Assembly (NCBI GenBank): GCA_000727475.1
Contig: KL647289.1
Span: 3,301,600-3,365,599, forward strand
DNA: 64,000 bases
Direction: 5' to 3'
Origin: Sarcocystis neurona
Lineage: Eukaryota > Apicomplexa > Conoidasida > Eucoccidiorida > Sarcocystidae
In this document: positions 47,641-60,900 of the stretch, in pieces
Position numbering within the stretch: position 1 is the stretch's first letter
Layout of the letters: each line of letters begins with the position of its first letter
Made by a program: the position numbers and the translations under genes
Notes under the pieces: generated by a model
What the model saw: only the letters and a program-made list of their open reading frames with translations
Told to the model about the DNA's origin: nothing
The model's database searches: none

Positions 47641-50600
47641 TACACATATACATATATATATACATATATGTACACCTATGTGGCCGCGCATGGACCCGCA
47701 TGTAGTGCGTGTAACTGCGAATGCTTCTACCCCCGTGCATCTCTACATATCTATATAACAGGCGTGCATTTTCACTGATACGAGGTGGCGGTGTGGTGAA
47801 GCTTCTTCCCCGCTGCATTATCTGTTAACCAGTAGTAATACCATTCAGTCTAATCTTTCCAGTCCTTGCCTCTTTGAAAAGTGTCGTCGGAGGCTTGCTT
47901 GCTCCTGCCCAGGAACTGCTCACTTTTGTGTCTGTCAAGTCTTCGTGGGATTCACACGCGCTGGACGGGCAGCTTTCGCCGGGGAAATTGTAAATGCACG
48001 GCATCAGGACTGCGCCAGGTGCTGCTCCTCGCACATAATGCGTCATTTCCGCAGCAGCAGAAGCACGAGCAGCTGGAGCTTTAGAAGCGGCAGGACCAGT
48101 ACGTGGATGTAATATCTCAGCAGCAGTCCGGCCGGCAGCAGTCGAACAACAGCGACGAGGCGACAAGCAATACCAGTCACACTAGCCGCGACAGGACGAC
48201 GTGGAGGAGAAGTGGCAGCAGGATTCACAGGTGGTGGTGCAGCCGCAATAGCAGCCAGAGAAGGGGAGTAGGACGCACAGCGACTACCTGATGCTCCTCC
48301 GCCATGTGCATCGCGTCTCTAAACGGCGTGTGCTTGCGTACTGGTAGAGCGGCGTTTAAAAACTTTCCGGATCACCCTTGGTGTCCTTCCGTCACTCTTC
48401 AGGTACGTTGGAAGCCAGACGTAAACATGCTGGTGAAACGAAGCCAGCAACATTTCATACACTGCGGAGAGAAATACGACTAAAACGCCTGCGGTTCCAT
48501 TCGAAGGCGTCGCACGGACGCGCCCTCACTCCCGGATAAGTAGCTGTTGGCAGGACCCCACGGCCACAAACGGAGTCACCGCCAACTGCTGCTGCAGCTG
48601 CAGCTTATATCGCTGTTCTTGCGTTTTCATTGCACTCCGTGCTGTGCCTAGTGGATCTCTCCTTTCCTGTAAGCCAGATTTTGTGACGTGGCCACGCGCA
48701 GCGCCGGAAAATGGTCGCGCGCTTCACGGTGAGGATTGTGTCGCTAATACCACTCGACCTCTAGGGGATCAGCCCTTCGACTGGAGCACCAGTATCACTC
48801 CAACTTCGACGCACCTTTCATCGTCCGCTTCTACCGTTCGTGTGAAAGCTATTCGCTTGCTATGTTCGCATTTGTGCTACACCTTCTACCGCGGGAATTA
48901 CATCTCCTGTAGCGCTGTAGACGCTGTTTCTACATACGGTGTCGTTTGTGATTCCTCGTCCCGGATGGGCTACCTGTTCTAGTTGCCCCTGCCGTCGATG
49001 TCCCGGTCTGCTCCGCAGCAGCTGCCCTTCATTTTCCTGGCGCCGCTGGCCCTCCGCGCGTTGCCCCGGGACGGGGTGTTTTTACCAAAATGCCATGTTT
49101 TCTCTTAAAAGCAGCAACCCAGGGCCCTCCGACCCGTATATGAGGGAACAAAAGGCGAGCAGAAAACGTGGTGTTGAGTAGCAGATACATCAGCAAAGGT
49201 TACGGAGTTCGTAGGACACCCCGCCAGCAGCACCGTTGTGAGTCTGTCCGCAAACGAGGGGTGCGTGGGGTCTTCTGCCGCTCCTACTGCCGTGTCTGCG
49301 CGTCACGCATGGAAAGCTCTCCGCAGCACTATTAACCGGAAGGTTGTCTCCGCGTCCCCTCCGCAGCGTTACACGTCCCGTTCCATTGAAAGCTCTATCA
49401 CCTCGAAATACCGCCCTAGTCGCGTTTTGCATTGGGGACAGTTGCTGTGTTGAAATTTCTACTAGCTGTTGGCGGGGCATACTTTGTGGACGGCAGCCCG
49501 TAGCAGCAAAGCGGCAACTGCTCCTCTCCAGGTGTAAGATTTTACACCTGGACAGGTGTAGGTACAAGGCGTATACGTACGGGAGATCTGCAAGTTAGAG
49601 TCCTTACAGTTGCGCATTTATCCATCAAATCAATGATATACCTGTCTGTCCGAACTACACATAGTATCTTTACCGGCTTTCGACCGCCCCCGCGTACAAC
49701 ACCATGCTAACGCAGCGGGCACATCATCGGGGCATTGTGCAGCGTGTTGCGCAGAAATTACTATTCCGTTCCAGCATTCACCGCTTTTCAAACGAAGGAC
49801 GAAGTGTGTTGGTGCAACAAGGTCGCGCTGGCTTTTCTTGCTCCCAGACAGCTCCCATCGTGACGACCAGGCAGACGTAAAGGAGCACCGGCAGCACGAG
49901 CTCCGCAACAGTAACACTACAACGGCACAGCTCTACAGTGGGCACGCGAGTGATGTGGCAGGTAGTACCTGGCCGGGTTTTTTCTTTATTCGACTTTACT
50001 CTTCTTTTGTTGCCGGTTGTCTGGTACTGTGGTGTCAATAACAGGAGTGGTGATTGTTATGGGCAGCGTAGGCCAGTGAAAGTTGTAGCAGCTCCCCCAT
50101 GCTGCTGCACTGCGCCACTCTATTACTTCTGCTGCCCCGGCAACAACGCGGCCCCCCGTGGGGTGGCTTCTGTTGCTGCCGCCACTTTGTAGGGGATGAT
50201 GATGCGTAGCCGTCTCCGTGCTTGTGGTGCAACGAATTTCCGATTGGTGCGTGGGAGAAACGGTCCGCAGCCACAGCACTAGCACTAAAGGGGAACGGTT
50301 TTAAAATTAGTGGAACTGTTGGTGCGCGTCGCTCCTGCAGGGGTGTATAGGCGCAAGGTTCATCACATTTCCGGTCGCGTAGTGCTGCTGCCCGTGCTGG
50401 CGCTGCCGCCCCTTCCCTCCGGATCACCTCAGCGGCAACCGCACGTTGCGCAGGACCAGGTGGACTACAGGGACTACGGCGGCAGCAACGAAAGCAGAGT
50501 GAGTGTACAACAGCAGCAACACCACCACCACCGGCTACTGAGCTTCCGCCATAACCGTCAAAAACAGCAACTACTAGAGGGACACCAGCACCACTGGCAG

Positions 50601-53520
50601 ACACACGGTGTGGGGATCGCTCTGTTGTCGGGACGTGCTGTCGTTCCCGTGGTCGTTATCCTCCGGTTTTCTGCTTGATCGCCTACTGTAATGCTGGAGC
50701 AAGTGAGCAGCCTGCTCTTCTGATACGCGCTGCTGGTGCTGCTTCGTCGTGACCGTACAGGCTGTGCGAGGGCGCTTGTGCGTGTGGGGAAAAGATGCCC
50801 TTGCGCTTGCGTTGCATCAACTCGTGTTCTTGTGCGTACGCGTGAGGAGCAGGCATTCGATTACGTGGTGCTGCACCTGAAAGGCTACTGACAGCTCCCT
50901 ATCCGTGTAGTGCAGCCGGAGTGGCAGCTGCAGAAGAGCTGCTGTGATGTAACGTAAGGCCGGCCGCACAGCACACCTGCCGCGTGAAGGAGTACTTCAG
51001 ACACTAGGGTTAGCGCCCCCAGGAGGACTAGTAGGAATCTTCAGGAAGCAGCAGGAGCAATCACTGTATCAGGAGGAGTAGGAGCGACAGGAAGAACTTC
51101 AGTATTTGAGGTAGCAGCCGCAGCAGCACCGGCTGACGAGCAAGGGCAGCACAGCTGCTGGATTGTGGTGTACATACACGTCGTGTCCACCACCGTGTTT
51201 TTCTGCCGCTGTTTTTGTGGGGGTCCAAAAACTGACCTGCTTTTCTCGCAACAGCAAGAAAATCAGGCAGCGCTGCGGACGCTGCTCTACCCCATTGCCG
51301 CTGCTCTCTGTTCTTCTCTAATCCAACGAGCAGCACCACCAAAACACTCGCGTCCAGTAGCAGCAGCAGTACTGCCGCCCTCTGCGCTGTTGCAGGTCGT
51401 GTCCTGTTGCTGCTGCCGTTGGTACTGCTTTTGTGTAGCACGTGGCGCTCTCCGATGAGCTTCTTTTTGGTGCGTAATTTACGGCTTTTTGCTGCCGGCT
51501 GCTACTCGTTCTGCGGTGTAGTTACACCGCCGTATTTCCGCTTTCTGCAGTGGCGGCACTGGGACCGCACTCACGCAGGGGCCCGATCTTACAGGGCGTT
51601 TTCGTCTCCGAGTGTGCTGCTGTTTTTGCATATCGCGTCTGTGTCGACTGCGGCTTCGCTTTCGACCCTTGGCAACTTTTGCGCGACTTCCGTGAAGGTC
51701 TTGTGCTGCCGATCGCCTTTGTTGCCGCTCGTCGCGTGAATAATGACCTTTCTTGTCAACACGCCCCCACCGTTGCCGACTGCGCGGCAGGAGAGCACGA
51801 CCATCCTGGCTGCCGTTCCGCTGCCGTTGTTTGTGCGGCACTTTCTGTTGTGGCTGCATTTCGCAGAGGGGTGGATGTTTCTGGTTTCTTATAGGGTGGA
51901 AGTACATCGGGAAGAGCTGCGTAGCAAGATATCGTTAGAAAGCAATAGCAAGTGTCAGCGCAGCTGCCGTTGCCCCTGTGAGAGCCGGCGCTTTTTTTAC
52001 GAGAAGTATCACCACTTGCTGGTGAGACCGAAACGCACAGGAGGGAGCCACCGTTGTTGCCGAGGCTAGCTGTTGTGGGAACCAAACAACATGTCATGCT
52101 GTATGAACTATTTCAATTTTCTTGACGTCATTCGAGTGTCGGTAGTAGCCGGGTCTCGTCTCTTCAAATTGTCTCTTAGCCCTGCGCCGAGTCGCCGCTG
52201 CAGACAGCTGTTGACGCTGTTCCCCACACTTCGTGGTTTGCCAGTCTTTTCCAAAATGTTACCAGCGGCACGTCCGATGCTGCGACTGCATTAAGCACAG
52301 GCAAACTCGCATTCTATTTTCTGTCACGTGAACGTTTCAGCAGGCGGCGCGGGAGACTGCGGGGTGATGCTCCCGGCCGCCGCTGCCTTCATACGCGCGG
52401 CGCAGTTTCTTCGTGTGGAAAAAGGTTCTCGTGATTCATCTTCGCGCTATTATTCTTGCCTCTCTCTGTCGCATTTCTGCGCTACTCACGCATATAGTCG
52501 TCATATCTTTGTGGTACAAATGCAACCGCTGTTGCTATTGTGGCGGCAGGGGGAACGGGAGTCCGTCTGATTGCAGTGGTCTTTGGAGGCTGCTGCTTCC
52601 GGTGTGGGGAGTGATATTCACTATCATTCCCACTCCTCATTAGCTTGATGTGTCAGATGTCAATATCCATCGCTTTTTTCTCCTTTTTCCTTCTTCTTTG
52701 CTTCCAGTGTATTTGCAGTCGTCCTCTCTGTCGTCTCGACAATTCACTTGTCCACAAAACACCTACATGTGCAACAAGCCCATTCGCGTTGTGTTTACAA
52801 CTAGCTATGTGGCATGTTCTTTGAAAACCCTTAGCATTCACTTTCTTGAACAGAACTTTGTTGCTGCTGTCTACGGAGCTGCATGTGTCTACATATCTAT
52901 ACGCATCTACACTGGGTACGTTGCACGTGCTGCTGCCCTGTCCGGTGGTCAGTAGTGTCAAGCGAGCTTTCAGTCCAGGGCAGCTGTCTCGCTCCTGCTT
53001 CATTGGCTGCGGGCGCGCTTTTCCTTCCTGCTGCCGCTGGGGCGCTTGCAAATGACGATGACGCGCAGCAGCACGTCGTACAGACACCGTAATCACTACG
53101 TGGGATTCGCACTCTTGTCTGCTGGTGCACCTTTTCTGTTGTGCTGGTGCAGGCTTTTCAGCAGTAGGCACAGCGGGTGGGACGTCTGCGGCTGCTCGTC
53201 TTTTCGCCACGTTCCACATCGTCGTGCGCGCGACGGCAGCTGCAGCAGCTGCAGCGGGAGTACCGTGATCAGCAGCGGCAACAGCACCGTTGCTGCAGAC
53301 ATAGGACGACGGGGAGGGGAAGAGACGTAGGAGGGCGGCGTCTTCTTGTGAAGAGAGAAGAAAGGTGCTGGGTTTTTTCGTGGAAGCGTCAACTGCAGGT
53401 GCTGGTGCCGAGCGTGTCCTCGCGTGTGTGGCCTGCTGCTGCTGCGTTGGAATAACAGCAGCAGCAGCGGGTGTGGAAAGGTAGCTGCAGCAGCAGCTGC
53501 GGCGTCACTGCGCTGCGTCG
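47641..53520. other. Repeat-poor region, no confident gene model
   Basis: Long stretches lack microsatellites. CAG repeats appear near 48040-48250, 50490-50600, 51040-51140 and 53230-53500. Candidate plus-strand exons include one after TCTAATCTTTCCAG at about 47846-47994 (SVVGGLLAPAQELL) and one at 48778-48889 (RLEHQYHSNFDAPF). Minus-strand frames of 90-190 codons (49190-49567, 50035-50604, 52653-53219) compete. Nothing matches a family I know. Confidence 0.35.
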
Positions 53521-56500
53521 ATGAACGTCTGCTGCATGGCGTCTGCTGCTGACGCAGCAGCGGCATCAGTCGCCAACATGCAGAAGGGCCGCGTACGTCA
53601 GCGTGTTTCTGCTGCTGCTTCGTCGATATCTTCTGCTTCTTCCCTCGGGGACACCACCCCAGGAGCTGGTGCAGAAGAGAAAGAGCAACAGGTTGCAGCT
53701 GTCCCGATGGTGGAGACTCGCCCGGGGATCCGGAGTGCCTCCTGTTCTGTCGCTGATGCGGCCGCTGGCCGGAATAGTAATGCTCCTACTCGAAGCAGTA
53801 GCGCCGCTTCTACGCACGAAGGAATTCTTGCTGCGGCCCTCTCACTTTCGTTGAGCCAGCCAGGAGCGGCAGCAGATCGTAGGTCTGCGCTTGAAGGTGC
53901 CAGCGCTACTGCGGCAGCTAGTCGCGAACGCTGTGTGTCTGGGTTCTTGCCGAACTCTCCTGCCGCTGCTGATGCTAAGTGCAGCGGTTCTGCAGAAGAC
54001 TACAGGAGCGCGTCGGAGCTTGGTGCTGCAGCAGCAGCTGCTGCTGCGTTTGCTGATGCTGCTGGGGACTTTGGTGGCCGCGGCTCTGGGGCTGCAGCGA
54101 CAACAGCGTTCCTCGACAGCTCGTATTTCGCGACTCGCAGGAGGAGGCGAAGCAGCAGCAACAGTGAAGAGCGGCTCGAGGAGGAGGACGACGACGACGA
54201 ACAACAGCAGGGCGAGCGTAGCAGCGCTGCAAGTGCTGCAGGCGCGGCTGCGGCTGCTGTCGCGTCCGCCTCTCCGCGCTCGCTCCTGAGTATCGAGACG
54301 GCGGCGTCGGACGATTTTGGGAGTAGCACAGTGGGGTGCTGCAGTCCGCCTGCTGAGGCCAGTGCAGAGACGGCAGCAGCAGCAGCTCTTGCTGCTGGAG
54401 ACGCAGCCCCTGCGTTCTCCACTTCCTCGTCGTCGACGTCGTCACCCTCATGCTCTGCTCAGACTGCTCTGCTGGCAGTGATGGCGGCGGCTGTGGCTTC
54501 GCATGCAGCAGCCGAGACGACCCACGCGCTGTCCGGTGCGGCTGTTAAAGACGTTGCATCAAAGGACGACCGCGGGCGTGCTTTCCCAATCCTCGCGCGT
54601 GGACCGCGGGCGCTGCAGGAGCAGCGGCAATTACCACGGCAGCAGCAGCAGCAGCAGCAAGAGCAGGAGGACGACGTGTACTCTTGGCGCGGTGGTGCAG
54701 AGAGTGGAATACGTTTCAGGTGCCAGCCGTGCGCGACGCAGCAGGCTGAACCAGAAGGACAGCCTGCAGTAGAAGCAACGAGTGCCACAACAACAACAGA
54801 AGCAGCGAGTGCCGCGACAACAGCAGAAGCAGCGAGTTCCAGTGCGTGCAACATGCGTAGACGAGGTAACAGGTGCCCAGCTCAGGATGGTGTTGTTGCA
54901 AGAGGGAGTCCCGCTGACTGCGTGACGAAGCCCCCAGCGGCATCGTCACTTCCGGTCGACACGGCGATAGCAGCAGGAGACGCAGCCTCTACAGCTTCGA
55001 CAGCAGACGGAACGCCAGCAGACTCGGCAGTGGACCCAGCGTCACCGGCAGGGGAAGCTGATAAAGAGGAGAAAGGAGCAGCATCGCAGCAGCGGCAGCT
55101 TCACGAAGAAGAGGAAGCCGTTTCGACCACCTTTCAGAACCCCACGCCTCGTTGGTGGCAGCTGGCTGCTGCTGCACGCCTGTTTCCCGGGACGCGTGCT
55201 CAGCAGGCTGAGCTGTACGTCCAGCTGCTAGAGAGTCTTGCGGCCTGTCATCCGGCATGGAGACTCAAGTGCAACTCCCGTGCGTTCTTTTTCCATATCT
55301 TCCGGATAACGAAGGCAACCTCTACTGCCGAACTGCGGCCGTACGAGACTATCTTCAACCCACTGCTGCAGCAGCTCGGCCTTTGTCCTACGCGGACTTC
55401 AGCCGGGTTCGCAGCCTGGACGCTGCGCTACGCCTTCTGTCACGCGTCGCAGGAGCAGCAGATGCGAGGGCACGAGCAACAGCTGCCTCGGAAGGAGGCT
55501 GAGGTGCGGTCAGGTGACGGTAGCGGCGCTGAGGCGGCTGAAGCTGACGCCGCTGCCGCTTTCCACAACACGGCTCCTGCAGCGTCGCCGAACAACGCGT
55601 CTGCTGCTGAAGGCGCAACTGGTGCTGCGGAGCTGCGTGGGGAAGGGGGAAGCGTTGTTGGTTCTGCAGCCCATGCCACTGCGAGTGACGCTGTCTGCAA
55701 TTCCGTCGACGACGCCGGAGGGGCTGGTGGCTGTAGTCGCGTCTCTTCGTTGACTGCTTCTTCACCCCCTGCGACTGCTGCCACGCTTGCCGCAGCAGTC
55801 GATAAGGCGGTGTCTCTTCCCGCGTTCGAGAGTGGAAGCAACTTCTTGCTGCTGCTGCGGTCGACGTACAAGGCGCTCGACGCGCTGTACACTGCGTCAG
55901 CTCCATTGCATGGTTTCCGTCTCACGCCGCGTTTGTCTGTGGGTGCTTCCGGTGCTGCTGCAGCTGCAGCAGCAACAGATCTAGCAGTACTTGCGACAGC
56001 AGGCCTGTTGGTGGGCCGCAGTGAGACTCGTGAGCCTCTGCAACAGCGTGGGGTATCATCTTCTTCGCCAGGACGCGGAGGCAGCTCTCTTGTTGCAGAA
56101 GGAGCTGCAGCGTCAGGTGACCTTGCAGCAGGTGGAGCAGGGGGTGGCGGGTGGAACGTGGCAGCAACAGCCCCCGGAGTGGGGTTCGGTAGACATGTCG
56201 GGAAGGGGGTTCACTCAGGTAGTGCTGCCGCGTGTGTGCAGCAGCGAGGCGTCCGTGCGGCTGCAGCGGGGAGCTCGTGCTGCTCTGCTGCGTCTACTGC
56301 TGCTTCTGTTGCGCGATTCCTCGCGACTCCAGTCTCACGTTTTGATATAGCCGGCAGGCGAGCTGCTCTGGCGCATGCCGAGGATGATGAGGAAGATGAA
56401 CAGCAGCAGCAACAACACGGGATGAGGAGCTGCTGCTGCGGCACGCGTCACGAGGGATGCTGCAGGAGCGACGGAGCGGCAGCACATGGCGCAGAGGGAA

Positions 56501-57963
56501 GGTGCAGCGGCAGCTGCAGCAACAGCGCGTATTCGTACCGACGACGAGAACGTGCGAGTGCTGCAGCGTGTAGGCAGTTGCTGTTTGCGTACCGCAACAG
56601 TAGCAGCAACCGTGCTCACAACACGCACCCGACGGCAGCGCCGCAGCAGCACCTGCTGCGACGGCCGTCATCCCAGGGTCTGGACGGTATTGCTTTTGGC
56701 TCCTGTAGCGCGCTTCCTTCAGCTGCTACTGTAGGAGGAGCGCGGAAGGCGGCCGCGATGACGTCTGTGGCTGCTGCTGCTGCTGTGCGTGTTGCTGCTG
56801 CTGATGCGTCCAGTCCCTTCGGTGGAGTCAATGCGGCTGCCGAAGCCAGCACCGGCGCGGCAAGCCGTCACGACGCGGCGACAGGCGTGGGGGGAAGAAG
56901 ACACGCAGAAGACGGAGGAGGAACTGGTGGTCGCGCTGCTGCTGCTGCAGCAGCAGCCGATGGAGAAGGGCGGGGTCTTGTGTGTGGTCTGCAGGGCAGT
57001 GTTGGAGGAAAGAAGCATTTGCGGCGGCGATCTGGAACAGTAGCAGCAGCAGGTTGCGGCGATGGCCCCGCAGCGGTAGGTGCTGGGGAGGGTCCGTCCC
57101 GTTTATCGCGAGTGTCCACAGCAGCGTCCTCTCCGTTCTGCGCCCCACTGCGGCAGCACTGGTCTGCCGCCGCTGGTGTGGTGACTGGGAAAAGCAGCAA
57201 AGCAGAGCAGGGGCTGAAACAAATTGGCAGCGAGCCAGCGGTGGCGGGCGTCGCCTCTGCTGCCAGCGCAGCCTGCAGAGGAGGCAGAGAGATTATCAGG
57301 CAGGAATCGCATGCAGCAGGAGGGCCAGGTGATGACAGCAGCGGCGGAGGGGGAACAAGAAGTCGACGAGGGACGCACACAGCACCGCAGTGGCGCGCCG
57401 ATGACAAAGACGCTGCATCTTGTGGACGCACGGCAGCTGCAGCGGGGGGGGATGGCGACGTCGCAGCTGCTCGCAGCGGTGCAGCAGAAACAGCAGAACA
57501 GGGGCGCGCTGCCGTTGCTGGAGACAGAACGGTCTGGAACCTGCCGACAGCAGCAGCGGCCGCAGGACGAGAAAGGCTGCAGCAGCTGCGGGCGACCCCC
57601 TACCCGTCATGGGGCTCCACGGGTTCCTCAGCAGAGGCGAATGACAACACAGGAAAAGAGGCAGCAGGAGGAGCAGCAATGGTTCACACTGTGTGTACGT
57701 CGGGTGCATTCTGTGGTAGCGAGAGAGGAAGCAATGACAACGGAAGCCAGGCTGCTGCTGCGGCTGCGACGACGAGTACGGTAGACGGAGCGGCGCTGCC
57801 GGTGAGCCAGAAGTTGTTGCTGGACGGAGACGACACGCGGGGACGGAACGAGACACGGACGTGCCACGTTGCTGTGTGCAAAACGAGATGCGCCCACGCG
57901 GGGGTGGTTGTAACTAAGTCTCAGCAGGTGCCTTGCAGGAAGCATCGACACAGTAGCGGCAGG
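53521..57963 (+). CDS. ApiAP2 gene exon 1 (large, low-complexity; possible ACDC-like segment)
   Basis: The frame is open for 1503 codons to a TAG at 58030; I end the exon at AGG|GTGAGG (57963). The N-terminal part is Ala/Ser-rich with an acidic run (EEEDDDDE, near residue 220) and poly-Gln near residue 374. Residues about 541-640 are the only globular stretch: RWWQLAAAARLF, AELYVQLLESLAACHP, then FRITKATSTAELRPYETIFN. Its spacing recalls the ACDC domain that accompanies many ApiAP2 proteins, though that usually sits at the C-terminus. If the exon is not spliced, this would be a separate 1503 aa protein. Overlapping Leu/Gln/Arg-rich frames (55991-56350, 57224-57784) are the shifted reading of the Ala codons. 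Confidence 0.6.
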
Positions 57964-60900
57964 GTGAGGGGCACGTGCAGCAACACAGGAGCGGCAACGG
58001 AGCGACAGTTCAGCCGTCGCAGCACATCCTAGCAGCATCATTTAGTAGCAGCACTTGAGGTGATGGGGGCCGCACAAAAAGCGTAAGGACGGAAACAGCA
58101 GGTGCAGGAAAAGGAAGAAGCAGCATGTTGCTCACTACCGCAGCAGCAACGTGGGCCGCGGCAGAAGTGATACCAGTCGCAACACATTTGGTCACCAGGG
58201 CAGCAGCGGCAGTAGAAAGCACACGTTGCACGGGACAGCAGCGCGTTGAGGAACTCTTCTGTGACAGCAGCTCCGGCGCTAGCTCAAAGCCTAAAATAGA
58301 GATGTGCACGCACACAAAGCAGGGAATTGTACGAGAAATACATATCGGTGCACGTCACCAGAGCCGCTACAGCTGCGCAGCAACAGGAGGGCGTCTCAAT
58401 TGCAAGTAACACCTATGAGGGGTAGGTCGTGTTCGTGTTCTGCGTTGCGAAAGACTGCAGCAGCAAGAGTTTGGCGGCACGGTGCTGCAGTGGCCGCGCA
58501 TCCAGGCAATGCGTGGAGAGACTGCGTCGCGTGTGAAAGTGTGTGCTGTTGAAATTCATTGCGTCATTGGGAACGTACGGACATTCGTTATTCAATTTTC
58601 CACATTTATGTTGAGTAGCTCCAGGGTTTGTCTGGTTTCACGCGTGTGTTGTGTGTTTCTGACGGTCGCATGGTAGATTTTTTACGTCATAAATGTGGTG
58701 TACGTACACTGCGTGTGTGTAGTGGTAGTGGTGGTGGTGGTGTTGGGTGCCTCAGGAGGGCGAAGGCGCGAGCAGTGGGTGGCCTGCTGCTGCGGCGGGT
58801 GGAGGCGGAGCAGACGCTAACGCTGCGAAACAAGAAGGGATTGCTGGTGGACCAGGTGTTGCTGCGCAGCCTGCGGGACCGAGTGGGTCGTCTGCGTTGG
58901 CAACTGCGCTAGAGCGACAGCAGCAACAAGGATTGTGGGCTCCGGAAGGCAGCGTGTACGCTGCTGGAATCTCGTGTGGCAGCAGCAGCAGCAGGGGCGA
59001 GTCGTGCGTGTCTCGGGGTAGCAACAGCAGCAGCAGAGACGGGAGCGTCGGCAGGAATAGCGAGGAAGAGGCAGCAGCATGGCTGGGAAACTCGACCTTC
59101 AGCAGCAGCAGCTGCGTCGTCGGCAGCAGGTTTCCAGCGTTTCAGTTGTTTCGACAGGGCTGGTGGAGCGTGCCGGTAGCGAAGGAAGAGCCTCCACTGG
59201 ATCGCGCAGCAGGCGCAGCACTTGCAACTGCCCTCCCCGCCTTTCCTGGTGTGGTGTACATACACGAGGAACACAGTTTCTTCGCCTTGTGGCGCGTCAA
59301 AGACGGCGCCCCTCAGAGAAGAAGATGCGACTGTTTGCGTTTGGGAGTCAGGGAGGCGCATCGCCAGGCCGTGCAAACTGTCTGCCGGGTACGTCTTGTT
59401 TAGAGTTCTACTTATATACGTCCCTTCTTTGTTCAACTGTACGCAGGCCTATGTCCTTTTCTTTCCGGAGGGTGTGTACCAACATGAGTCAGTCCGAGAT
59501 CATAGATGACGATGATACCTCTCTCTGTGTCTCTCGTCCGAAGGAAAGACAGGGGACTTTGGGCTGTATTCTTTGTGTTTACGTATTTGTTCATATAAAT
59601 GTACTGCGGTCATACGTGCGTCCACCGCACAACCACCTAAGGCACGTTGCTAGCCACACAGCAGACACACGTCTTCTCAGTGCCTATGTACGTCTATATG
59701 TGCAGGGGACGGCTTTGTCGAGATTTTCGTCGTACGTGTATGTATATATACGTATATCGATGCGTATTCTATGCCTGTGTGGATACGCAATGTGCAGTGT
59801 TAGGTGCGTCAACTGCAGCGAACGACACGGCGTTCCCCAGACACAGCGCTCGCACGTGGTCCTGCGTCCTGCGTCGTAACGCGTTACTCTTCATGTGTGT
59901 GTATTCTTTTTCCACCGATGTTGGTTAATATGGCTGCAAAGGTGTACATGTTTTTGCGTGTATAACATAGGTATGTATGTAGCTGTAGATCTGCAGCGCT
60001 CGCGTCTGTCTGTGTGTGTAGGTGCTCGTGTTTGCGCATGTGTATAGTTATATATGTAGCCATAGATCTGCGGCGCGCACGCGGCTCTCACCACCTGCGT
60101 ACGTGTGGGAAGAGCTGTCACTGTGTGGCGTGTGATTTTTCCGTGCGTCTCTGCTACGTACATACGTGTGTATGGATCCACCTGTCTGTGGCCCCTCGGT
60201 TGTTGGCTGGGCAGCTAACAAGACGACCGCCAGGCGTAGTGTACGACTCGAAGAGCGGCAAGTGGTCGGTGTGCGTGACGCGTCACAACGGCAGACACCG
60301 CGCTTCCTTCTCCGTCAAAAAATTTGGGTTCGAAGGCGCTCATGAAAAAGCCCTGGAGTGGTAAGAAGCAGCTGGACTTTCAGGCGGGTGTTCCTCTCTG
60401 TATGCTTGCAGCTGTGTATCTTGTCACTCCTCTCCATATGTATTCGTATACATATATATATAACTGTGCATATGCCTGCGAGTATCTGTCGTCGCCTCTT
60501 CTCTGCACACTGTTTTGTACATGGATGTGTGTCTCTCTATTTTTGAAACAGTCTTTGCCGCCACTCCTGTGCATACGTCTATACATATATATATATATAT
60601 ATATATATATTCATATATAGTTGCCTCCTCACGCGGATGCGCCACGTATCCACATTGTATGACTACGTGCAGGGACGCCGATGTGTAGTCTGTTGCATAT
60701 GTGTGTATACTTGTATATGTATATGTGCTGGAATATGTATTTATACGGGTTGTCGCGTTTATTTATGTGCGCACGCGATAAAAAGAGCCCTCTGCGCAGG
60801 AACGAATCACAAAAGAAGAAGCAGAAGCCGCGTGTTCCTGTGCTGCTCTTTTGGATCTGCTTACGTGTGCGTACGTGCACTTCTGGAGGCGGGCCTGTGT

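Noticed and set aside
49190..50604. Minus-strand ORFs of 95-189 codons taken as a surface-antigen gene
   Set aside because: I considered an Eimeria SAG-type protein because of scattered Cys and a hydrophobic start, but the conserved spacing of that family is absent and plus-strand frames are equally open.
45500..53500. LTR retrotransposon
   Set aside because: No long direct terminal repeats and no reverse transcriptase, integrase or protease motifs were found on either strand.
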